Positions 1 through 6,969 of a stretch of DNA of 6,969 nucleotides are shown here, piece by piece. The position numbers and the translations under genes are program-made. The notes beneath the pieces were generated by a model that did not search any database, had not been told where the DNA came from, and saw only the letters and a program-made list of their open reading frames with translations. Location of the stretch: the NCBI GenBank assembly GCA_005889515.1, contig VBHE01000268.1, forward strand, positions 521-7,489, given 5' to 3'. Origin of the DNA: Chloroflexota bacterium (GTDB taxonomy: Bacteria; Chloroflexota; Dormibacteria; Aeolococcales; Aeolococcaceae). The stretch's first letter is position 1; every line of letters begins with the position of its first letter.

Positions 1-12
1 TACGCTCCACCT

Positions 13-971
13 GTGCTGGGAAAGAAGGTCGGGATCGACCTCGGGACGACGGCGGTGCGGCTGCACCTCAAGGGCGAGGGGGTCACCTTCGACGAGCCGG
101 CGATGATCGCCACCGCGGTCGGCGACGACCGCGTGCTCGCCTACGGCACCGCGGCGCTGGGGACGGTCGGACGCACCGGGGCGCGGCTGCGGAGCCCGCT
201 GCGCGAGGGGGTGGTGGTCGACACCGTGGCCCTCGACGCGCTCCTGAGCCACGTCATCACCCGGGCGGTGGGGCGGCAGCGCATCTTCCGGCCCGACGTG
301 ATGGTGGCGGTCGTCCCGGGGATGAGCGGCGGAGACCGGCGCACGGTGATGGAGGTGGCCTCCCGGGCAGGCGCGCGGACCGTCTACCTCATCGAGTCGC
401 CGCTCGCCGCCGCGATCGGCGCCGGACTCTCGGTGAGCAGCCGGGTCGGTCACCTCGTCGCCGACTGCGGTGGGGGAACCACCGACATCGCCGTGGTCGC
501 CCTCGACGGCATCGTCTCCCGGCTCTCGCTCCCCGGCGGCGGCCAGGCGCTCACCCGCGCCATCGCCGACCACCTCAGCGTCGTCCACGGGGTCGCCGTC
601 GACCTCGGCGCCGCCGAGGAGGCGAAGCGGGAGATCGGCTCGGCGACCTCGCTCGTCGAGGAGCGGACCCTGCGGCTCGTGCTCGGCGGCCCCGCGGGCC
701 CCGGCGAGCTCGTGGTCTCGTCGACCGAGGTGAAGGAGGCGATGGCCGCCCCGCTCGCCGAGCTCGCCGCCGCGGTGCGGGAGGTGCTCGAGGACTGCCC
801 CGAGCCGCTGGTCACCGACATCCGCACCCGCACCGGGCTGGTCCTCACCGGCGGCGGCGCCCACCTGCGCGGGCTCGACCCGCCGACCCTCAGGGCTGCG
901 TCGCCCGGGGCGCGGGGACCGCCCTGGATAGCCTCGACCACGTCCGCCGGAACTTCCTGTCCCTGCGCTGA
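13..971 (+). pseudogene. mreB: MreB/Mbl-like actin homologue, frame disrupted near 3' end
   Basis: Bacterial actin homologue that polymerises under the membrane and guides cell-wall synthesis in rod-shaped cells. The GTG start at 13 gives MLGKKVGIDLGTTAVRL, matching the usual MreB N-terminus with its phosphate-1 loop. The phosphate-2 motif is DCGGGTTDIAVV (about residues 150-161), followed by KREIGSA and the adenosine motif GLVLTGGGAHLRGLD (ending at base 879). The family then expects about 14 residues before an acidic-Asp-Pro motif and CVARG. Here only two bases separate GLD from ADPQGCVARGAG, which resumes in another frame at 882 and runs through ALDSLDHVRRNFLSLR to a TGA at 969-971. About 40 bases (3n+1) are therefore missing relative to the family. 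Read without correction, the first frame runs on to 1104, antisense into the next gene. The catalytic-region motif reads IESP instead of the common IEEP. No mreC or mreD follows. The frame is open to the left edge, so a further-upstream start is possible but not favoured. Assembly error or true decay cannot be separated here. Confidence 0.85.
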
Positions 972-980
972 GCCCTGCGG

Positions 981-1994
981 TCAGACGGGGAGCTCGATCC
1001 CGGCGAGGACGTCGTCGACGCGGATCCGGCGCATCAGCGGGCCGGAGGCGCGCCCGGGGGCGGTCTCGGGCACGCCCTGCACGACCCGGTTGCGGGGGCC
1101 GTAGGGGCCGCGGGTGGCGCCGTCGGTGGGACCGTAGAGGCCGATCGCGGGGGTGCCCACGGCGGCGGCGAGGTGGAGGAGGGGGGACTCGCCACTGATC
1201 AGCAGGTCGCAGCGCTCGATGACCGCCGCCGCCTCGTCGAGGGCGAGGGCGGCGCAGAGGTCGAGAGCGGGGGCGTCGAGGTCGTCGAGCATGCCGTCGG
1301 CGGCGGCGCGGTCGTCCGCGGTGCCGAGCACCACCACCCCGGCGCCGTGGCGGGTGCCGAGCTGGTTGGCGAGGTGGGCGAAGCGCTCCGGGTCCCAGGC
1401 GAGGGTCCACGCCGGGGTGCCGGGGATGGGGTCGGCGAAGCCGGCGCCGGGGGCGACGGCGACGAGCAGGCGGCCGTCCTCGAACCCGCTGCCGACGAGC
1501 CGCTCCTCGGCGCTGCGCCGGGCCGCCTCGCCGGGGTCGTACTCGGGGCGGTGGAGCCGGTCCTCGATCCCGAGCGCGCCGGCGAGGCGGAGGAAGGCCT
1601 CGGCACGATTCTCGTCGGCGTCCGCGGCAACCCGGGCGGTGAGCAGCACCGCGCTCGGGCCGCCGTCGAGGCCGGCCCGGCGGGCGACCCCGGAGGCGTA
1701 GGCGAGGGTGCGGTCGGCGGCGCGCGCGCTGCAGAGCAGCACCGCCTCGAGCCGCCGCCGGCGCAGCGCGAGCAGCGCCGCGAGCCAGCGATCGAGGCGG
1801 GGCGTGCCGGGTCCGAGCGCGGCGAGGGTGACCACCTCGTCGATCCCGGGCAGCCCCGACGCCACCTGGCGCACCGGCGGCGCGGCCATCAGGGTGATGG
1901 TGGAGGCGGGGTCGGCAACCCGCAGCGTGCCGAGCAGCGGCGCGGCCTGCAGGGCCTCGACCAGCCCCCCCGCCACCACCACGGCGATCCTCAC
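981..1994 (-). CDS. Glycosyltransferase family 9 (heptosyltransferase-like) protein
   Basis: A 337-residue GT-B enzyme of the ADP-heptose:LPS heptosyltransferase family (GT9), likely transferring a sugar to a cell-surface glycan; the acceptor cannot be told from sequence. It starts at a GTG (1992-1994) with MRIAVVVAGGLVEALQAAP, the usual N-terminal beta-strand and loop. The C-terminal donor-binding half has SGESPLLHLAAAVGTP (about residues 267-282) followed by GLYGPTDGATRGPYGP, the family's ...DSGPMHLAAALGTP...FGPTDP block. Two family-typical acidic positions differ: the N-terminal loop Asp (G-D-x5-P in most members) appears as Glu, and the DSG motif as ESP. Length is normal for the family. 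It converges on mreB with a 9-base gap and is divergent from argF. No Shine-Dalgarno is visible; a weak TAnnnT (TACCGT on the minus strand, 2001-2006) lies 6 bases before the GTG, as in leaderless genes. The family is well supported, the substrate unknown. Confidence 0.85.
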   Translation of the reverse strand: MRIAVVVAGGLVEALQAAPLLGTLRVADPASTITLMAAPPVRQVASGLPGIDEVVTLAALGPGTPRLDRWLAALLALRRRRLEAVLLCSARAADRTLAYASGVARRAGLDGGPSAVLLTARVAADADENRAEAFLRLAGALGIEDRLHRPEYDPGEAARRSAEERLVGSGFEDGRLLVAVAPGAGFADPIPGTPAWTLAWDPERFAHLANQLGTRHGAGVVVLGTADDRAAADGMLDDLDAPALDLCAALALDEAAAVIERCDLLISGESPLLHLAAAVGTPAIGLYGPTDGATRGPYGPRNRVVQGVPETAPGRASGPLMRRIRVDDVLAGIELPV

Positions 1995-2000
1995 CGCCGC

Positions 2001-2006
2001 ACGGTA
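2001..2006 (-). promoter_or_regulatory. Possible leaderless -10 element for the GT9 gene
   Basis: On the minus strand this reads TACCGT, fitting the TAnnnT form of a -10 box, and it ends 6 bases before the GTG start codon. That spacing would make the transcript start at or next to the start codon. No -35 hexamer is recognisable, and the motif carries little information, so this is only a candidate. Confidence 0.25.
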
Positions 2007-2009
2007 GCG

Positions 2010-2028
2010 CAGCGGGGACGTCCCGCTG
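2010..2028. repeat. Inverted repeat centred on GGGACGTCCC
   Basis: The 10-base perfect palindrome GGGACGTCCC (2015-2024) is extended on both sides by CAGC and GCTG, with one unpaired G (2014) on the left. It lies 16 bases upstream of the GT9 start in the divergent intergenic region. It could be an operator for a dimeric regulator or a stem in a leader RNA. In DNA this GC-rich, chance short palindromes are common. Confidence 0.4.
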
Positions 2029-2056
2029 GGCGTCGCCTCGCCGCCGACCGACGGGA

Positions 2057-2070
2057 CGGTCGAAAGACCG
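2057..2070 (+). repeat. Short hairpin with GAAA tetraloop upstream of argF
   Basis: CGGTC and GACCG pair perfectly around a GAAA loop, a stable GNRA-type tetraloop. The left arm could alternatively pair with CCGTC at 2073-2077. There is no following T-run, and no gene on this strand ends nearby, so it is not a normal terminator. It lies upstream of the predicted argF -10 box, so it would not be part of the argF transcript from that promoter. Confidence 0.35.
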
Positions 2071-2100
2071 CGCCGTCAGGCCTCCGTGACCGGCCGTTCT

Positions 2101-2106
2101 TATACT
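2101..2106 (+). promoter_or_regulatory. Probable -10 box of the argF-cdaA-cdaR operon
   Basis: TATACT differs from the sigma-70 -10 consensus TATAAT at one position and stands out as AT-rich in a very GC-rich region. Transcription would start near 2112-2114, leaving a leader of only about 8-10 bases before the ATG at 2122. No good -35 hexamer is seen at 16-18 bases upstream. Its position is also why the in-frame GTG at 2086 is not chosen as the argF start: that codon would lie upstream of the transcription start. Confidence 0.5.
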
Positions 2107-2121
2107 CGTCCGCACACCGCC

Positions 2122-3057
2122 ATGTATCACGCACTCGCGGGCCGGGACCTGCTCAGCATCGCCGACCTCAGCCGCGACGACATCGACGCGGTCCTCGATG
2201 CGGGCGCCCTCGCCAAGGGGGGCGGGCACCTCGGCAGGCCGCTGGAGGGCCGCTGCCTGGCGATGATCTTCCAGCGGCCCAGCAATCGCACCCGGGTCAG
2301 CTTCGAGGTGGCCATCCAGCGCCTCGGCGGCCATCCCATCCCCGTCTTCTCGCAGGAGATCCAGATGGGAGAGCGGGAGTCCGTGGCGGACGTCAGCCGC
2401 ATCCTCGACCGCTACCTCGACGCCATCGTCGCGCGGCTCACCTCCCACCGGGACCTGCTGCGGATGGCCGCCAACGCCGACGCTCCGGTGGTCAACGCCA
2501 TGACGGATCGCGAGCACCCATGCCAGGTCCTCGCGGACCTGCTGACCGTGCGCGAGGCCACCGGGGGCCTGCGCGGCGTGCCCGTCGCCTACGTCGGCGA
2601 CGGCAACAACGTCTGCACGTCGTGGATCTACGCCGCCGCCATCTGCGGCATCGACCTTCGCATCGTCTGCCCGCCCGGCTACGAGCCGCCGGCGGCGGTG
2701 CTCGAGACCGGCCAGGCCCTCCGTGGGGACGGCACCCGCATGCTGCTCTCCCACGACCCCGGACCGGTGCTCGACGGCGCCGCCATCATCTACACCGACG
2801 TGTGGGCGAGCATGGGCCAGGAGGCCGAGCAGCAGCGCCGCCGCGAGGACTTCGCCCACCTCCAGGTCAACGACGCCCTGGTCGCGCGCGCCGCCCCCGG
2901 CGCCCGGGTGATGCACTGCCTCCCCGCCCACCGCGGCGAGGAGATCACCGACTCGGTGCTCGACGGGCCCCAGTCGATCGTCTTCGACCAGGCCGAGAAC
3001 CGGATGTGGGTGCAGCAGGCGCTGCTCGCGCTGGTGTTCGCCGGGGCCGTCCCATGA
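2122..3057 (+). CDS. argF: Ornithine carbamoyltransferase
   Basis: Cytoplasmic enzyme that joins carbamoyl phosphate to ornithine, making citrulline in arginine biosynthesis. The chosen ATG gives 311 residues starting MYHALAGRDLLSIADLS, aligning with typical OTC N-termini; an in-frame GTG at 2086 would add 12 residues unlike the family. The carbamoyl-phosphate loop is FQRPSNRTRVSFE with S54-N-R-T-R58 (most OTCs have STRTR). HPCQ is at residues 132-135, the central YVGDGNNV motif follows, then DVWASMGQE, the ornithine-side SMG loop, which argues for OTC over aspartate carbamoyltransferase. HCLPAHRGEE begins at about residue 265, containing the conserved Cys. All catalytic motifs are intact. 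Its stop overlaps the cdaA start in ATGA, so the two are probably co-translated. A promoter candidate lies just upstream. No other arginine gene or ARG-box-like operator is visible, so biosynthetic (argF) rather than catabolic (arcB) use is inferred. Confidence 0.93.
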   Translation: MYHALAGRDLLSIADLSRDDIDAVLDAGALAKGGGHLGRPLEGRCLAMIFQRPSNRTRVSFEVAIQRLGGHPIPVFSQEIQMGERESVADVSRILDRYLDAIVARLTSHRDLLRMAANADAPVVNAMTDREHPCQVLADLLTVREATGGLRGVPVAYVGDGNNVCTSWIYAAAICGIDLRIVCPPGYEPPAAVLETGQALRGDGTRMLLSHDPGPVLDGAAIIYTDVWASMGQEAEQQRRREDFAHLQVNDALVARAAPGARVMHCLPAHRGEEITDSVLDGPQSIVFDQAENRMWVQQALLALVFAGAVP

Positions 3058-3911
3058 CCCACGCCTTCGACGACCTCCGCATCTTCCTGGGGAACGTGGG
3101 CTGGCGCGACGTCCTCGACGTGCTCATCGTCGCCCTCATCCTCTACCAGCTGCTCAAGCTGGTGCGCGGCACCCAGGCGGCCCAGCTGCTCGTCGGCCTG
3201 GTGGTGCTGCTCGTCGTCGACCTCGTCGCCACCGCCCTCGACCTGCGCCTGCTGAAGTACGTCTTCGCCAACGGCGGCCAGGCGATCCTCATCGCCGCCG
3301 TCGTCCTCTTCCAGCCCGAGCTGCGCCGCGCCCTCGATCAGGTCGGCCGGCTGGCGCCGGTGCGCGCCTTCCTCCCCCATCCCGCGGGAGGCGGCGTCGT
3401 CCGCCTCGTCGACGAGGTGATCCGCGCCGCCGGCTCGCTGAGCGAGCGGCGCACCGGCGCTCTGATCGTGTTCGAGCGCGGCACCGGCCTCGAGAACGTC
3501 GCGGCCACCGGGGTGCGCATCAACGGCGAGACCACCGCGGAGATGCTCGCGACGGTCTTCTTCCCGAACTCCCCGCTGCACGACGGCGCGGTGATCATCC
3601 GCGACGAGCACATCGTCGCCGCCGGCTGCGTGCTCCCCCTCGCCGACGCCATCCCCGGCGTCGGACGCATGGGGACGCGCCACCGCGCCGCGCTCGGGCT
3701 CACCCTGCAGAGCGACGCCCTGGTGCTCATCGTCAGCGAGGAGACCGGGCTGATCAGCGTCGCCCACCAGGGTAAGGTCTACCGCGGCCTCGACCAGGCC
3801 AAGCTGCGCGACATGCTCGTCACCCTGCTCGGTGGCGAGCCCGGTCAGAGCCGGGTGCCGATCCCCCGGCCCTTCCTGCGCAGCTCCGGGGTGCGGGCGA
3901 CACGGCGATGA
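3054..3911 (+). CDS. cdaA: Membrane diadenylate cyclase CdaA (DisA_N/DAC domain)
   Basis: Condenses two ATP into cyclic di-AMP, a second messenger controlling potassium and osmolyte transport and cell-wall homeostasis. The 285-residue protein has three predicted N-terminal membrane helices (about residues 18-35, 43-61 and 67-85), then the DAC domain. The DAC active-site motifs are intact: DGA at 177-179 (within SPLHDGAVIIRDEHI) and RHR at 209-211 (within GTRHRAALGLT), followed by SEETGLISVAHQGKV. Length is normal for CdaA (YbbP). The ATG at 3054 overlaps the argF stop in ATGA, and the gene's own stop overlaps the next ATG in the same way (3908-3911), so translation of argF, cdaA and cdaR is probably coupled. 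The reading frame is open far upstream, but only because it runs through shadow frames of argF and the GT9 gene; homology begins at MTHAFDDLRIFLGNVGWRD. Confidence 0.94.
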   Translation: MTHAFDDLRIFLGNVGWRDVLDVLIVALILYQLLKLVRGTQAAQLLVGLVVLLVVDLVATALDLRLLKYVFANGGQAILIAAVVLFQPELRRALDQVGRLAPVRAFLPHPAGGGVVRLVDEVIRAAGSLSERRTGALIVFERGTGLENVAATGVRINGETTAEMLATVFFPNSPLHDGAVIIRDEHIVAAGCVLPLADAIPGVGRMGTRHRAALGLTLQSDALVLIVSEETGLISVAHQGKVYRGLDQAKLRDMLVTLLGGEPGQSRVPIPRPFLRSSGVRATRR

Positions 3912-5044
3912 ACACGATGCGCAGACTCCGCTCCTCCGGGCCGTGGCGGAACCGGCAGGCGCCGCAGTGGATCAGCCGCAACCTGCGGGTGAAGCTCCTC
4001 GCCATCCTGCTCGCGCTCGCCTCCTGGGTGGTGGTCGTCTACGCGGCGAACCCGCCGGACTCGCGCCAGATCCTCGTCCACGTGCAGCAGGACTCGCAGC
4101 AGCTTCCCGGCAGTTACGTCCTCGCCCATGCCATCAACGACATCGGCGTGCGCATCAGCGGGACGCGCGACCACGTGGACGCCTTCCAGCTGTCGAGCAT
4201 CCGGGCGACCCCGAACTTCGACGCCATCCACCACACCGGCATCCAGCAACTGCCGCTGACGGTGGTGAACACCGATCCCAACGTCGAGCTCACTGACGAG
4301 CCCCCGACGGTGACTGCCGACGTCGACCTGCTCGGGTCCACCTCGGTGAAGGTGCAGGTGCGTACGAGCAAGACCCCGGTGGGGTACCAGATCTCGTCGA
4401 TCACCGCCGACCCGACCAGCGTGCAGCTCATCGGTCCCCACAACGAGCTGGGAATCGCCCAGGCGGTGGTCGACCTGAACCTCGGCACCCGCACCAACAC
4501 CCTCACCCAGGACGGCCTTCCCGTGCTCGTCGTCGATCCCCGCAACGGCAACAGGCCGCTCACCGACGTGACGGTCAAGGAGGGGACGGTCAGGGTCACG
4601 GTGGTCATCAAACCGGTCGACGGCAGCCTGGTCGCCACGGTGCTGCCGCAGCTGATCGGCCAGGTGGCGGCCGGCCACGTGCTCTCCGTGGTCAGCGTCG
4701 ATCCGCCCACGGTCATCCTGACCGGGCCGCAGGACCTGATCAACGGCGCCCAGCAGCTCCCCACGACCCAGATCCCGATCTACGGCCTCACCGCCGACCA
4801 CACCTTCACGATCACCCTCGACGCTCCCAAGGGGCTGGTCTTCACCCTGGCCAGCGGTGCGACCGCGACGAGCATCCCCATCAACGTCCACGTCAGCGTC
4901 GGCGCCCTGCCGGAGGCGGTGGTGACGCCCACACCGCCCAGCCCGGCGCCGAGCGCGACCGCGAGGTCGACGACTCCGACCCCCTGTCCGTCGCCCAGTC
5001 CGACGGCGATCGTCGGCGGGCCGACCCCCAAGCCCTGCCCGTAA
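3908..5044 (+). CDS. cdaR: YbbR-domain protein, CdaA regulator (CdaR-like)
   Basis: Membrane-anchored extracytoplasmic protein; in Firmicutes CdaR/YbbR binds CdaA and modulates c-di-AMP synthesis. The 378 residues begin with a basic cytoplasmic stretch (NLRVK), a single hydrophobic segment at about 28-47 and the typical post-membrane ANPP. About three YbbR-type repeats follow, roughly 52-140, 145-233 and 240-332. The second and third show the recurrent pattern of V-x-V..., then ITADPTSVQLIGP or VSVDPPTVILTGP, then a strand ending in VxVxVxI/V. The tail (about 338-378) is low complexity, rich in Pro, Thr and Ser with two Cys, and may be a flexible wall-spanning or disordered segment. The start overlaps the cdaA stop in ATGA, supporting joint expression. 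The family call is firm; regulation of CdaA is inferred from family and neighbour. Confidence 0.88.
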   Translation: MNTMRRLRSSGPWRNRQAPQWISRNLRVKLLAILLALASWVVVVYAANPPDSRQILVHVQQDSQQLPGSYVLAHAINDIGVRISGTRDHVDAFQLSSIRATPNFDAIHHTGIQQLPLTVVNTDPNVELTDEPPTVTADVDLLGSTSVKVQVRTSKTPVGYQISSITADPTSVQLIGPHNELGIAQAVVDLNLGTRTNTLTQDGLPVLVVDPRNGNRPLTDVTVKEGTVRVTVVIKPVDGSLVATVLPQLIGQVAAGHVLSVVSVDPPTVILTGPQDLINGAQQLPTTQIPIYGLTADHTFTITLDAPKGLVFTLASGATATSIPINVHVSVGALPEAVVTPTPPSPAPSATARSTTPTPCPSPSPTAIVGGPTPKPCP

Positions 5045-5080
5045 CCTGCCCACAGCCCACCCCGTTCGCGCAGTGCATCC

Positions 5081-6894
<1,814 letters not shown>

Positions 6895-6895
6895 T

Positions 6896-6920
6896 GGGGG
6901 CCGCCGGCGCGCTCGCCCCC
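6896..6920 (+). other. GC-rich stem-loop between glmS and acpS
   Basis: GGGGGC (6896-6901) pairs with GCCCCC (6915-6920) around a 13-base loop that itself contains the self-complementary CGCCGGCG. It begins one base after the glmS stop codon and ends three bases before the acpS start. There is no T-run, so it is not a convincing intrinsic terminator; it might affect acpS translation or be incidental in such GC-rich DNA. Confidence 0.3.
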
Positions 6921-6923
6921 GCC

Positions 6924-6969
6924 GTGCCGCCCCCGATCGGCATCGACATCGCCTCGGTGACCCGTCTGC
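6924..6969 (+). CDS. acpS: Holo-[acyl-carrier-protein] synthase, N-terminal fragment
   Basis: Only the first 15 codons are in the window; the gene continues past the right edge. From a GTG at 6924 the translation is MPPPIGIDIASVTRL, which matches the AcpS N-terminus (typically IGIDIVEI-x-R-hydrophobic). The Asp of GIDI (residue 8) corresponds to the magnesium-binding aspartate. AcpS transfers 4'-phosphopantetheine from CoA to acyl carrier protein. It follows the glmS stop by 29 bases on the same strand; glmS and acpS are also found near each other in Actinobacteria. No Shine-Dalgarno is visible. The short stretch limits certainty, but the motif is distinctive. Confidence 0.7.
   Translation, partial: MPPPIGIDIASVTRL

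Noticed and set aside
874..900. Programmed -1 ribosomal frameshifting to restore mreB (and glmS near 6376)
   Set aside because: Both junctions would need a -1 shift, but neither has a slippery heptamer, and shifting would still leave about 14 and 7-8 family residues missing. A deletion explains both better.
972..980. A bidirectional terminator between mreB and the convergent GT9 gene
   Set aside because: The gap is 9 bases and contains no stem-loop or T/A run.
2086..2121. An upstream GTG start for argF adding 12 residues
   Set aside because: The added residues do not match OTC N-termini, and the codon lies upstream of the TATACT -10 box.
1173..3911. A single 912-residue rightward open frame covering the GT9 region, argF and cdaA
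   Set aside because: Only its last 285 residues (from 3054) resemble a protein family, CdaA. The rest is the antisense of the GT9 gene and an off-frame reading of argF, kept open by high GC content.
5045..5080. A glmS ribozyme-riboswitch upstream of glmS
   Set aside because: Only 36 bases separate cdaR from glmS, too short for the roughly 150-base or longer ribozyme.

Overview
The window is a GC-rich (roughly 70% or more by eye), densely packed bacterial chromosome segment. It carries housekeeping genes and shows no mobile element, CRISPR array, rRNA or tRNA. The gene set (an actin-like MreB, a membrane diadenylate cyclase with its YbbR partner, glucosamine synthase, then holo-ACP synthase), the extreme GC content and the near absence of Shine-Dalgarno motifs suggest a high-GC member of the Terrabacteria. 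A Chloroflexota- or Dormibacterota-like soil lineage fits, but this is an inference and the phylum is not proven by the sequence.

Layout. At the left, an mreB-type gene (13-971, +) is broken near its 3' end: about 40 bases that the family normally has are missing around position 880, and the conserved C-terminus continues in another frame. It ends 9 bases from the end of a convergent GT9-family glycosyltransferase (981-1994, -). A 127-base divergent intergenic region (1995-2121) holds two inverted repeats and a good -10 element (TATACT). From there a rightward block begins: argF (ornithine carbamoyltransferase, 2122-3057), cdaA (diadenylate cyclase, 3054-3911) and cdaR/ybbR (3908-5044). These are joined by two ATGA stop/start overlaps. 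After 36 bases follows glmS (5081-6894), which is also frameshifted, near 6376. The beginning of acpS (6924 onward) runs off the right edge.

How the genes work together. cdaA, cdaR and glmS resemble the cdaA-cdaR-glmM(-glmS) cluster known from Firmicutes, which links c-di-AMP signalling to UDP-GlcNAc and peptidoglycan precursor supply. Here glmM is absent from between cdaR and glmS, and an arginine-biosynthesis gene is translationally coupled upstream of cdaA. MreB and the GT9 enzyme also belong to envelope functions, so most of the window concerns the cell surface.

The most notable points are the two independent frame-breaking losses in otherwise well-conserved genes (one in glmS, usually essential), the argF-cdaA coupling, and the lack of recognisable ribosome binding sites. 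I did not find a convincing undescribed system. The double frameshift is most economically explained by errors in a draft or metagenomic assembly, but it should be checked.
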